From Fereydounia khargensis (Eukaryota > Basidiomycota > Ustilaginomycetes > Urocystidales > Fereydouniaceae): a stretch of DNA of 64,000 bases. The stretch lies in contig JAOCZO010000023.1 of assembly GCA_026413255.1 (NCBI GenBank), positions 1 to 64,000 on the forward strand. Reading direction: 5' to 3'. The position numbers were made by a program, and so were the translations under genes. Each line of letters begins with the position of its first letter. Position 1 is the first letter of the stretch. The notes below the pieces were generated by a model. The model was not told the DNA's origin, ran no database searches, and was given only the letters and a program-made list of their open reading frames with translations. Positions 20,918 to 30,438 of this stretch are shown here, in pieces.

Positions 20918-22907
20918 TCATTCATTTGAAGAGTCGCATCCGAGGAGAAAGTTGACGAGCCCGACGACGATTTGCTGTGTCTCGGTTTCGGAGCCGTCTT
21001 CAGTCTCCATAGAGTGGTAGTACTCTGCGACACAGGGGAGGGGCGGAGAGGGAGTCCAGTGAGCATGGGTGGAGTGGAAAGTGTGTGGAAGGGGCAGCGT
21101 ACCTTTCAAGTTGTCCACGACATGGGCGAAGGACGAGCCGCTGCGTTTGAGGAGCATGTGGGCGTGTGCTCGGATCTGGATGGGAGTCAGTTGTGAGCTT
21201 GGAGGAGGGGGCTGGGGGTTACTCACGCCATCGTCTTCCATGGCGATCCAGGCTAGTACATAGTCGGCGAGGAAGGAGAGGAGCTGGTCGGAGGTGGTGG
21301 CGCGTAGTTGGAGCAGTCTGTCGGTTTTGGCGTATGCGGATTCGGCAAACTTGGCGAGTAGGCGGATGCGTTGGGCCGAGTCGGAGGGGAGGCAGGTGAG
21401 CAGCGATGCGAGGATGGCGAGGAGGTGTTGGTTCGTCTGGAGGGAGAGAGGTGAGTCGAGAAGGCAGGTCGGTATGGGTAGGGGAAGGTAACGTACCTTG
21501 CGCATAAAGGCGGGAAAGAGAATGCCGAGGCCGCCGGCGTCCACGAGCGCCTGGGCCGCAGCGACGGGGGCCGGGGACGCAAGGGCATAGTCGAGCACCT
21601 GTATCGCGCGCTCCCTCGCACGCAGCTTGGCCTTGATGAGGAGGAGCATGAGCTCAGTCCCCTCGGCCGCATGGAAGCGGTCGCGGTTCTCGGGCGCGCC
21701 CAGCGCCGCACACAAGACATGGAACGAGTTGTGCATAAACTCGTGCTCGTCGTCGTCGACAGGGTCCTGGTTGCGGTACCGCTCGAGCACGGTGAGCAGC
21801 GCATCAATGCCGCCCGCCTGGCCGAGTGCAGCCTGGTTGGGCGTGCTGTCCTGCAGCGCGATGGAGAGGAGCTCAGCAGCATACGCCTTGTTCTGGTCAA
21901 ACGCGGGACGCTGGATACGCGCTAGGGACCAGGCGAGGAAGGACGTGCTGGATACCAGAGTGGCGGCGGCATCGGGACGGGTGGATAGCAGGTTCTCGAG
22001 GACGGAGAGGGTTTGGTACACGGCTTGGATGTCGGCGTCGTACTGGGTCGTCTCGTCGCTGTCTGGCGTGTCGTTGAAGCGCGAGAGGTTGGAGACGAGC
22101 AGCTCGAGAATCTGGGCGGAGAGGAGGGCATCGACAAGGGCAGCCATGGCAGCTTGGTCTTGTTGACTCTGGTCTTGGTCATCGTGCACACTGTCGTCGG
22201 TCAACTCGTCAATGACTTGGATTGCGGCAGCAGCAATGTCAATGTTGTCGTGACTGAGGAGGCCGCAGAGACTGGCGACAGTGTTGGTCTTGATGAGTTC
22301 CGGGTAAAAGAGGGGCGGGTTTGTGGTGAGGAGGAGGAGGCCCTTGATCTCGGCGTCGAGGTCGGCCTCCGAGTCGATAAACTTGGCAGGCTGGTTGGGG
22401 AACTTGGAGCGCATCTCGTTGTTCTTGTTGATGGCGCGCTCTAGGCGGAGGAGCTGCTTGCGTGCGTTGGAGAGCTCTTGCTCGGGCTGGAGGGGTGTGT
22501 CGTTGTCCTTGTCCTTGTCGTCGGCGCGGTTCATGATTTCGAGGATGTGCTTTTGCTCGGATGTGAGGCCGCCGCCGAAGAAGCGGCCGCCCTCGTCGTC
22601 GTCGTCGTCGTCGTCGTTTTCGTCGTCGAGGTTGAGGTCATGGGGCGCCTGTTCGTGTTGGTCTTGTTCTTGTTGGTCGTCGTCGGGTACGGGTACGTTT
22701 GCGGTTACGGTGGCTTGCTTGTCGTGGTCGACTCGGGCAGCCTTGAGCTGGGTGGACGAGTCTGGCTCTGTCCACTTGCGCTTTGAGAGGGAGGATGAAG
22801 AGACCTTGGGAAGCTGGAGGATGGGAGGATGTGCGATTGGCTGGCATGAGCGTGAGCTATCAGAGAGAGTGGATTGTACTTACGTCAAACAGCTTGCCGA
22901 CATCCAT
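20918..22907 (-). CDS. CTNNBL1: Beta-catenin-like protein 1 (NTC/Prp19-associated armadillo protein)
   Basis: Five exons: 22884-22907 (24 nt), 21497-22813, 21227-21436, 21103-21175, 20918-21024 (complement), 576 residues (human CTNNBL1 563). A short MDVGKLFD first exon leads into a charged, acidic, nuclear-signal-like region (SKRKW, then poly-Asp). An armadillo-type helical solenoid follows, with family-typical NPPLFYPELIKTNTVASLCGLLSHDNIDIAAAAIQVIDELTD, and the C-terminus ends GLVNFLLGCDSSNE. CTNNBL1 binds CDC5L/Prp31 in the spliceosome and AID in vertebrates. It is head-to-head with RBM42 (306 bp) and tail-to-tail with the giant protein gene. Confidence 0.93.
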
Positions 22908-23068
22908 CGTGTAAAGAGGGTTGCAGTGTCGTAGGGAGGAGGCAAGAGGAGGAGGCAAGAAGGAGAATCGAGATCGAGTGGAAAAAGGTGCCTTTTACTG
23001 CGCTTTACTGCGCTGTGCTGCACGTCAATGCGACTCCACATTGTCATTAATAAAGCAGACGCGTAAAG

Positions 23069-23127
<59 letters not shown>

Positions 23128-23213
23128 CGCCCTTTCGCCCTTTCGCCCTTTTTTCTGTACGCTTCGATCACACTCTCCTCTCCACCATCAACCACAGCTG
23201 CGCACAGCACACC
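22908..23213. promoter_or_regulatory. 306-bp bidirectional promoter of CTNNBL1 and RBM42
   Basis: Both start codons border this interval, so all promoter and 5' UTR sequence for both genes lies inside it or overlaps the genes. It holds a pure (AG)n tract at 23074-23124, on the RBM42 side, followed by C/T-rich sequence to the RBM42 ATG. Confidence 0.6.
23074..23124 (+). repeat. (AG)n microsatellite, 51 nt
   Basis: About 25 uninterrupted AG units, 90 nt upstream of the RBM42 start. GA tracts can exclude nucleosomes and bind GAGA-type factors. Here that is only a suggestion from position. Confidence 0.9.
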
Positions 23214-24059
23214 ATGTCGGCCTCCTCCTCCTCATCAGCATCAGCAGCAGCAGGAGCAAGCAGCGACCCATACGCTCCCTTCTACTACTGGGATGCATCC
23301 AGCAACAACTGGGCGTTTGACTATGACTCGTACTATGCGACATATGGCTACCCGTCTACTGGAACTAGCGCATCCGCCTATCCCTCTCCCTATCCGGACG
23401 TGTACCAGACAGCGGGCGCCGACCCAGGTCCCGACTTTGATCCCAACACGCTCTTCACGCACGCATCCGCATCCGCATCCGCATCAGCACCAAACGGACA
23501 AGAGAAAAAAAACGAGGCCAAGCAGGGCGACGACGCGAAAAAGTACGACGAGCACGGCCGCATTATTCCGGGCAAGCTGGCCAAGGGCGAGACGCGCCAG
23601 ACGGTCATTCGTCGCGCAGGAGGCAAGGTGTGGGAAGACCAGACGCTGCTCGAGTGGGACCCGACGCACAAACGCCTCTTTATCGGCGACCTAGGCAACG
23701 ACGTGAGCGACGCCACCCTCGCCGCCGCATTCGAAAAGTACCCCTCCTTCTCCAAAGCACGCGTCGTACGCAACAAGGACGGCAAGCCCAAGGGCTTTGG
23801 CTTTGTCGCCTTTGCCGACCCGCACGATTTTCTCCGTGCCTGGAAGGAAATGGACCGCAAGTACATTGGCAGCAGACCCTGTCGCATCAAAAAGGCAGAC
23901 GACGTTGTCAAACCCGTCCAGATTGGCGCACGCAAAGACAAGCAGCTTGCCATCCAGGCCAAGTTTGACTCGCAGCAGTACAGAACCAAAATGGGCGGCG
24001 CCATTGGCAAACACCTAAGACGAAACGCCGGTTCAAGCAAACCCTACGGTCGCTCGTGA
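23214..24059 (+). CDS. RBM42: RBM42-like RNA-binding protein
   Basis: Intronless, 281 residues. The N-terminus is Ser/Ala- then Tyr-rich. Then comes the family signature TVIRRAGGKVWEDQTLLEW directly before a single RRM at about residues 154-232, with RNP2 LFIGDL and RNP1 KGFGFVAF. The tail KMGGAIGKHLRR is basic. In animals RBM42 binds hnRNP K and copurifies with the tri-snRNP; fungal orthologues keep the same pre-RRM block. Its stop is only 48 bp from the stop of the facing hydrolase gene, so the two mRNAs almost certainly overlap. Confidence 0.9.
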   Translation: MSASSSSSASAAAGASSDPYAPFYYWDASSNNWAFDYDSYYATYGYPSTGTSASAYPSPYPDVYQTAGADPGPDFDPNTLFTHASASASASAPNGQEKKNEAKQGDDAKKYDEHGRIIPGKLAKGETRQTVIRRAGGKVWEDQTLLEWDPTHKRLFIGDLGNDVSDATLAAAFEKYPSFSKARVVRNKDGKPKGFGFVAFADPHDFLRAWKEMDRKYIGSRPCRIKKADDVVKPVQIGARKDKQLAIQAKFDSQQYRTKMGGAIGKHLRRNAGSSKPYGRS

Positions 24060-24107
24060 AGCAATACCAAATACACAACCCACATTCTACAGTTGCATTA
24101 CATCTAT

Positions 24108-25568
24108 TCAAGATCCCTGCCCGTGCTGCTGCTGCTGCTGCTGCTGCTGGCGTGCCTTTTCATTATTCTCAGCACGCATCTGCTCAATTTCAGCATCGCC
24201 AAAGCGGAGACCCTGGTGCTGCTGCCCCTCCTCGCTCTCGTCTCTTGTCTTGTCCTTGGCGTCCATCTGGTTTCCGTGACTCGTTTCATTCTCGAGGCAG
24301 AGTGCGATCAGGTTGGCCGAGCGCAGGCCAAGGTCAAAGTAGCGTGCATTGCCCTTGGCGCTAAACATGGAAATGTGCGCCTCCACCTCGTCGCCCGCCA
24401 AGTCATTGTCCATGGCCGTAAAACTCGTCGCTGACGCTGCGTCGCGTGGAGGCAGGATGACAAACGTGCGCTCGCCCCTCTCGCCCCTCTCGCCCCTCTC
24501 GCCCCTCTCGCCCCTCGCCCCCGTCCCCGTGCCGGCACCAAGTCTTGTATAGTAGCAGTGAAAGAGAATACGAGGCTCGAGCACGAGCTGGTCGAGCCGC
24601 TTGCGCAGCGCCTTGTCGTCCCACAGATGGCTCACGAATGCCAGATGGTCACTCACCCAGCCGTATGCACCGCCAATCTTGTCCTTGTGAAAGTAGGCCG
24701 CAGAGGCAGCCGCGCCACTCGCGAGCGCCACAGCACCTGTCGCCAGTAGCGCGTTTCGCCAACCGTTGCCGTTGCCGTTGCCCGCATTGGTAGATCGTTG
24801 CTGCTGATGCTGATTATTGTGATTGTGATTGCCATTGCGATTGGCGTTCCAGTGAGCAGCCATGCCAATACCCATGGGGCCAAAGAGGGTACCAATCGTT
24901 TGTGCGGTCTGAACGTATCCAGCATACTTGTCGAGGCTGTTCTTGAATACGCCGGGATGCACGCCATAGTAGGGAGTATCGTAGGCAATCACACCACATA
25001 CACGGGGCCAGAGCCTGGTATTGGTACTTGCGTTGGGAGGTGTGTTTTGAGCAATGGCGAGTGCAGCATCAGCAGCCACGAGGCCGCCCATAGAGTGGCC
25101 TGCAAGTATGACTTTGACACTGCCCATGCCGCCGCCCCTGCCCGAGTCTGTACGAATCTCACCAGTGGCGGGGTCAATAAGCGGCTTGGACTCGAGGGTG
25201 ACGCACTGGTGGGTGAGCCACTCGACAAAGTTGTCTACGGCAGCAGCGAGACTGCCGCGGGTATCGTAGGTGGGGTATATGAGGTGCTGTACGTGGAGGC
25301 CCGGGTAGGTCTCACTGAGCATGTGGCAGAGACGGTCGGGGAACTGCTCGAACGTGGTCTCTGCCGAGCCCTTGAAGCCGTGGATGAATACTAGGAGGAG
25401 CATGGTGTTTTTGCCTTCCATGCCGGTTGATGTTGGTTTTGGCGGGTCATTGTCGACCGAGATGGGATTGGCCCAGCTGTCACCAGCGCCAGCACCAGCA
25501 GGTGGGATGCTGGACGAGGAGGAAATTTCGCTCCATGGGTTGGAAGATTCAGTGTCCTCATCCAGCAT
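24108..25568 (-). CDS. Alpha/beta hydrolase, DUF676/lipase-type
   Basis: Intronless, 486 residues from the first ATG at 25568. Residues about 58-240 form an alpha/beta hydrolase core: MLLLVFIHGFKGS with the oxyanion-hole HG, and nucleophile elbow GHSMGG (Ser about 159), then VCGVIAYDTPYYGVHP. This resembles the DUF676 serine esterase/lipase families; the substrate is unknown. A hydrophobic stretch near NALLATGAVALASGAAASAAYF (about 275-295) may be a membrane segment. Five to six GER triplets follow, coded by a CGCCCCTCT minisatellite at about 24476-24518. The C-terminal region ends in polyglutamine from a CTG/CAG run at about 24123-24150. No other catalytic residue can be fixed by eye. Confidence 0.82.
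   Translation of the reverse strand: MLDEDTESSNPWSEISSSSSIPPAGAGAGDSWANPISVDNDPPKPTSTGMEGKNTMLLLVFIHGFKGSAETTFEQFPDRLCHMLSETYPGLHVQHLIYPTYDTRGSLAAAVDNFVEWLTHQCVTLESKPLIDPATGEIRTDSGRGGGMGSVKVILAGHSMGGLVAADAALAIAQNTPPNASTNTRLWPRVCGVIAYDTPYYGVHPGVFKNSLDKYAGYVQTAQTIGTLFGPMGIGMAAHWNANRNGNHNHNNQHQQQRSTNAGNGNGNGWRNALLATGAVALASGAAASAAYFHKDKIGGAYGWVSDHLAFVSHLWDDKALRKRLDQLVLEPRILFHCYYTRLGAGTGTGARGERGERGERGERGERTFVILPPRDAASATSFTAMDNDLAGDEVEAHISMFSAKGNARYFDLGLRSANLIALCLENETSHGNQMDAKDKTRDESEEGQQHQGLRFGDAEIEQMRAENNEKARQQQQQQQQHGQGS
24123..24150 (-). repeat. CAG trinucleotide run coding polyglutamine
   Basis: Nine or so CTG units on the plus strand, reading as polyglutamine near the C-terminus of the hydrolase. 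It lies within about 40 nt of the stop codon. Confidence 0.85.
24476..24518 (-). repeat. 9-bp minisatellite coding GER repeats
   Basis: Tandem CGCCCCTCT units on the plus strand translate as Gly-Glu-Arg repeats on the hydrolase strand. Near-identity of the units suggests recent slippage expansion. Confidence 0.85.
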
Positions 25569-26203
25569 GATGGTGAGAGGCTTGGTGGGCGTGTATGGTG
25601 ATGGTGGCGACGGGACCAAGTTAACGAGAGAGCTCGCGCGTGCTCAGCCGCCAAAACCTCCACAAGTCGATCTGCTCAACCAGAAGACTGCAGAAGACTG
25701 AGCCGTGCGGGAAAGGGGCAAAGCGCCAATTTTGGATCGGAGCCGCGAGTTGCTGCTCAGTCGGGTTTGGCTGGTGTACCGTACGGCTACGCCGGCTGTC
25801 TGTGCTGTGTCTGTGCTGTCTGCTAGTGCTGCTGTTTGGGCATGAGAGATGCACGACCATGCATCTCGGTCACTCCATCCCCACCCCCTCACCTCGAACT
25901 CGATCTTGCCTCTTGCCTCTTGCCTCCTCCCTTTTTCCCTTTTTTCCACTGCTACTGCTACTGCTACTGCTGCTGCTACTGCTCCCGTCTCTTCTCTCCT
26001 TCTCCTTCTGCACCCTGTCGATCCCTCTCCGCTGCCTCTGGCCAACTTGACAGCCTTCTTTCTGGTTTCACCTCTCATCCCATACCTGCTTCTATCTAAC
26101 AACACCACCCTCACCATCTGCTTACACCTTATGCTTTGCTCATAGATCATATTCACCCATCTCCCCTCCACAGGGCCCATCTCCTTTACACACCTGGCCC
26201 ACC
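25569..26203. promoter_or_regulatory. Divergent promoter of the hydrolase and the RG/SA-rich protein
   Basis: 635 bp without a coding-like ORF. The plus strand becomes strongly C/T-rich from about 25870 up to the ATG at 26204, including a CTACTG/CTGCTA run at about 25953-25982. A tandem CTGTGTCTGTGCTGTCTG stretch sits at about 25798-25832. Confidence 0.45.
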
Positions 26204-28884
26204 ATGACCTCCCTCACCACCATGTTCGTCGTGGGCCCCAACGAGTACGTCGAGTTCAACGAGTCCATGGGCTCCAAGGCCTTCCTCCAGCACATTTGGG
26301 ACCAGTCACAGACTCCCCTCGACAGCCACGACCTCGCCACCGCCCAGCTCCATTCCGCAGGAGCACGCATCTCACCCACCCCGCCTCCCCGCATCGAGTT
26401 CCCCACCATCTTCAAGGTCAAGGGCAAGGGCAACACCTACAAGCCCAGCGGCAAGTACATTAGCTGGGACGACCTTGCCCGACTCAATCCGCTCGCTATC
26501 AAGCCGCCCCCCAGCCTCGAAGAGTTCAAAGCCAGAGGCGGCCAAGTCGGAACCGCGCCCCGTCTCAAGCCCGGCGAGCTTCTTGCCCGAGACGAGCCCA
26601 TGGCCAAGCTTAAAAAGCAGGCTGCGGCTCAGGCTGCGGCTGCTCAGACCTATCGCGAGCAGGACGGCTGGATCGGTGGCTCGTCTGAAAGCATCTACGC
26701 TCCCACCCCGCCCTCAGCCATACCAACCAAAGCAACCATCACCCCATCCTCGTCCTCTTCAAAGTCGCTCTTCGAACGACTCGGCCTCGACGATGTCTCT
26801 CCGCCCGCGCCCGCGCCTCCTCCCGCCAACAAGCACCCGCAGACTCCCTCGCCGCTGAGGCCCTCTCCATCCACCGGCATCCGACGTCCCGGTGCCAAGA
26901 TTCCATCCCCGCTTCCACTCACCAGCCCCGCTCGTAACCTTGGCTCCCTTGCTTCTCCCGGTACAGCCCGTACACCGCTCAGCGCCTCCCATCCGCCCCC
27001 CGAAACGCCCCTCAAGCTCTCCCAGCGCAACGAGCCACAGACCCCCGCCACTCCCCACAACCCGCTATACACTGCTGCAACCATCTCCAGCGACCCAGCC
27101 GCCGTCTCTGGCCCCAGTGGTCTTGGTCTCGGTCTCACTCCACACAAGCCCACCATACCTCTTGCCCATCTCGGCAGCCCGGACACCCGATCATCAGCCC
27201 CGCCCCCGCCCCCGCTCACTGAACCCGCAACCTCATCCACCTCGTCTCACAGCGCAAGCAACCAGATCGACGCCATGCTAGAGCGCCTTCGCAAAGCTCG
27301 TCTCGGCACTCAGGCCAGCATGTGGGCTCCCAAGCAACAAGAGCCCGCCACCAGTGTTGCCGCCGCTTCCGACAAGCTCAGCAGCGCTCTGGGTACCTCA
27401 ACCGCCGCCTATTCGTCCCGACGCAAGCCAGGTCACCGACACAACGGTCTCCAGCTCTCACTGGGTCATGAGATTGACGTTATGCAGCACGTGGACGAAC
27501 AAGCCGAAGACGACGACGAGCTGTTTGGCTCGCGTGCCGCCCAGCCGAGCGACTCTGCTTGGCTCGGCCCCAACCTCGTCCCACCCACACCGGCACTGGG
27601 CTGCGATTCTTCGGATGACGACAGCACTCATGCAGCACCAGCGCGAAACGGGTTCGCCGGCAACAACGGCTTTTCGCTAGGCAGCAAGCAAGGAGGACGA
27701 GGACGAGGACGAGGACGCCCCTTGCTGGGCTCACAAGCCAAGTTTGGTATGGACACCAACTGGAGCAGTGATGACGAGCGTCACGACCAGGACAAAGGCC
27801 CACACCGGCGCCAGAAGCGGCGCGCACCTCCGCCTCCGCTCCAGTACCGGTCCGACGATCCTTCGCCGTCGAAATCGAGCAGCCTTCAGCCCCACACTGC
27901 CAAGTCAGATGGTGGTCCAAGTCGATCCCCCTCGTCACTCCCGTCTGTCTTGGATGAAGAAGATTCCGACGCAGATGCAGACGGCGAGAACGACGAGACG
28001 AGCAAGACGCGGTCATCCAATAGGCGATCCAAAGCCAAGTCTCCCTCCACTGCACGAACGAGTCCGCTAGAAGAGGCCTTCTCCACCTCTCCGCTCACAA
28101 GCTCGGCCTCCAAGTCACGAGCTAAGCGCGAAAAGGCAGACAACCAGAACAAGCACCGTGGCAGTCAGACCAAGCAAGACGCACCAGCCGCCAGCAGTCA
28201 AGCTTGCCTCACACAGACAAAGACACCGGAGAAGACAGAGGCGGCGGAAAGCACAGACAAGGTCGAGCAACAAGAGCCACAGGAGGCGAAACCTATATCG
28301 CTTCCGGTCCTGGAACAGCCTGAACCTTCTCCTCCTCCTCCTCCTCCTCCTCCGGCTCGGCCAGTCACCCCTCCGCCGCAGAAAGAAGAAGAGCAAGAAG
28401 CCAAAGCCGAACCGGTCGTACCGCCATCGCCCAGCCCGAGCAATGCAAGCAGCTCGTCGTTCGTGCGTTCCACCTCTGGCTTTGACTGGGCGGAAGATGA
28501 CGAGGATATCGACGACGCGCTTCCGGATCTGGACGACTGGGGCATAACGATCCCACCGACTCCCAGCAAGTCGGCCGCAGCCACAGCCACAGCCGATACC
28601 AAGCCCAAACGTGCGCCTGCGCCCGAGTCAAAGGCACCCGTACCTGCACCAGCGACAGCGACTTTTCAGAGAGGAGGCCGCAATGGCCGCCCCGAGCCAG
28701 CCAAGGGCGCTACGGGTATCCGCATCAGCGGACGCGCTGCGTCGGGGGGCAACAGCAACGGCAACGGCGGGCGCAAAGAGCACAAGGCAGACGCGCCCGC
28801 TGACGGAGCGGCGAGGAAGGAGCTTTTGCAGGGGACCAAGTTTTCCATGCATGCTCCGGATGGCAAGGGTGCTCCTGCCGCAGT

Positions 28885-28915
<31 letters not shown>

Positions 28916-29356
28916 AACAGAAGGCCTTCTCGCGACGCTGCTGCTGCTGCGCCGCCGGCTGCGACGCCGTACGGACGCTGGAGAGGCGGGCAGGCTGCAG
29001 ACACGTCAGCCTCTGCCTCTGCCTCTGCCTCTGCCTCTGCCTCTGCCTCTGCCTCTGCCTCTGCCTCTGCCGCGGGGGGTATCTCGATCAAGGGCAGCGC
29101 GGGCAGGGCGGAGGCCGTGGCGCACAAGGAAAGGGAGCGGCCGGCGGTGCGGCCGCGTCTCGCGGCGGACAGTGGGGCGTTTGCACGGCTCGTGGGTTCT
29201 GCAGCAGCCGGGCCCGGGCCCGGGCCCGGGCTCGGTGCTGGTGCTGGGCGCGGGAGGAAGGTGTCGCCCGCCGAGGCCGAGATTGCAGTCAAGCTTGCTC
29301 CGCCTACAAAGACGGACGGGAGTGGTCGTGGTCGTCGCGGACGCAAGCGACACTGA
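26204..29356 (+). CDS. Disordered protein with conserved-looking N-terminus and RG/SA-rich tail
   Basis: Intronless, 1050 residues; not recognised. The first 120 residues look ordered (FVVGPNEYVEFNESMGSKAF, IEFPTIFKVKGKGNTYKPSG, KYISWDDLARLNPLAIKPPP). The rest is Pro/Ser/Ala-rich and probably disordered. It includes a Pro run (about 708-716), an acidic-aromatic motif FDWAEDDEDIDDALPDLDDWG (about 762-783), polyglutamine (about 895-905), a Ser-Ala run from a GCCTCT repeat at 29009-29070, a GPGPGPG run and a basic SGRGRRGRKRH end. The RG boxes suggest RNA or nucleic-acid binding (inference). The start at 26204 has a good CACCATG context; an in-frame ATG six codons later is also possible. Confidence 0.8.
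28886..28914 (+). repeat. CAACAG run coding polyglutamine
   Basis: Alternating CAG/CAA codons give an uninterrupted glutamine run in the tail region of the 1050-residue protein. Confidence 0.8.
29009..29070 (+). repeat. GCCTCT minisatellite coding (Ala-Ser)n
   Basis: About ten perfect six-base units, read as alternating Ala and Ser near the C-terminus of the 1050-residue protein. A GGGCCC-type repeat follows at about 29212-29231, coding Gly-Pro. Confidence 0.85.
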
Positions 29357-29512
29357 GCGAAAAGAGTCTAGCGTACACCTACAGTACAGTACAGTACATT
29401 ACTGTGCAGTGGAGTGGAGTGGGGATTGACATGTATTTCACAGAGAGAGAAAGACAGATTTGTATGTAATGTGCAAGAGCGCTGCGTGTAGGGGAGGGGA
29501 GGGAGGAGGGAG
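29357..29512. terminator. Convergent 3' region with GTACAGTAC array
   Basis: 156 bp between the stop of the RG/SA protein and the stop of GMF. It contains CTACAGTACAGTACAGTAC at about 29379-29397. Terminator or 3' UTR function is inferred from position. Confidence 0.35.
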
Positions 29513-30126
29513 TTAGGCGCCGAGGCGTTCGTGCAAGATGTGCGAGTCGAGTTCGCCGTCGCGGATGTCGATGACTTTGGCGACGTCTACGGCGACGGAG
29601 AAGTTGGAGAGGGCCGAGGCGTAGAGGGTGGATAGTTCCATGCTGGATGTGGTGGGGGCCCAGCTGGAGGGGGGGAAGGGGTGGTGGTGGTGTCAGTGTG
29701 AGTGCTAGGCTGTGGGGGGTGGGGGACGCACTAGATGATGAAGAGCGGCTGCGTGCAGTGCGGTGGGAGGTCAGTGGTGTCGTGCGGAAGGGGGGGGGGG
29801 GGGGGCGGGACGTACGAAAGAGACGCGTCCATCGCGGTGCGTGAGTTCATACGACGTGAGTACGAACCGCGGCGAGTTTTCAGGCAGCTCTGTACCCCCG
29901 CATCAGTCTGTATCCCTGACGCCTAACGGGGCGGGGCGGAGGCCAACTCACCTTCCACGAGGTCGTCCAGAGACCCCGACGCAAACTCGTCCTCGACACT
30001 GAGCACGAGCGCCTTCTTGTCAATCGCACAGATGAGCGCGCCCAGCCCGCGCGTCTTGCGCAGTCGAAACGCCTTGGCCGCGCTCAGGAGCGACGGCGAA
30101 ATGTCCACTGTCGATACGCTCGTCAT
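29513..30126 (-). CDS. GMF1: Glia maturation factor homologue (ADF-H actin regulator)
   Basis: Four exons: 29952-30126, 29816-29889, 29732-29748 (17 nt), 29513-29663 (complement), 138 residues, the usual GMF length. GMF binds Arp2/3 rather than actin and promotes debranching of actin networks. Family blocks are VDISPSLLSAAKAFRLRK, LVEELPENSPRFVLTSYEL, HRDGRVSFPLFIIYWAP and LYASALSNFSVAVDVAKVIDIRD. The 17-nt exon reads PLFII plus two bases of Tyr, and is required to keep the conserved FPLFIIYW block intact. Intron 2 contains a 15-nt C-run on the coding strand. The ATG at 30126 is preferred; the upstream in-frame Thr-rich extension comes from a GTGGTC repeat. Confidence 0.92.
29789..29805 (-). 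repeat. Poly-C (coding strand) tract in GMF intron 2
   Basis: Fifteen or more G on the plus strand inside a 67-bp intron. It is the second C-homopolymer found in an intron of this window. Confidence 0.85.
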
Positions 30127-30438
30127 TGTGCCGCTGCTCCTGCTGCTAGTGGTGGTGGTCGTGGTGGTCGTGGTGGTCGTGGTCAAGGCTGCCTGCGATT
30201 AGTTCTCCTCCCGCGCACTGTGCAGCGCGATACAATGCGGTGCGCTGCGGTGCGCTGCGGTGCGCTGCGGTGCGCTGCGGTGCGACGGGGATCTCTCCCC
30301 CTCCACACGCGTCCGTGCACTGACCACGCACGCATGCAAGCAAGCAAGCAAACGAGCAAAAAGCCATTTAGATTTCTCACGACACTTAATGGTACGGTAC
30401 AGTACGGTACGGGAAAGGGATGGTTACTGTCTCCCAGT
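30127..30438. promoter_or_regulatory. Upstream region of GMF with 10-bp minisatellite
   Basis: 312 bp between the GMF start and the stop of the oxidoreductase gene, both on the minus strand. It holds a GTGGTC repeat at about 30150-30183, four to five tandem GCGGTGCGCT units at about 30237-30285, a GCAA run at about 30340-30353 and a GGTACGGTACAGTACGGTACGG element at about 30390-30411. It must contain the GMF promoter and the oxidoreductase 3' UTR. Confidence 0.6.
30237..30285 (+). repeat. 10-bp GC-rich minisatellite upstream of GMF
   Basis: Near-perfect copies of GCGGTGCGCT, about 110-160 bp upstream of the GMF start codon. Units are almost identical, which points to recent expansion. Confidence 0.85.

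Noticed and set aside
30127-30186. Poly-Thr N-terminus of GMF
   Set aside because: It comes from a GTGGTC repeat; GMF proteins start close to the VDIS block, and the ATG at 30126 has a better context.
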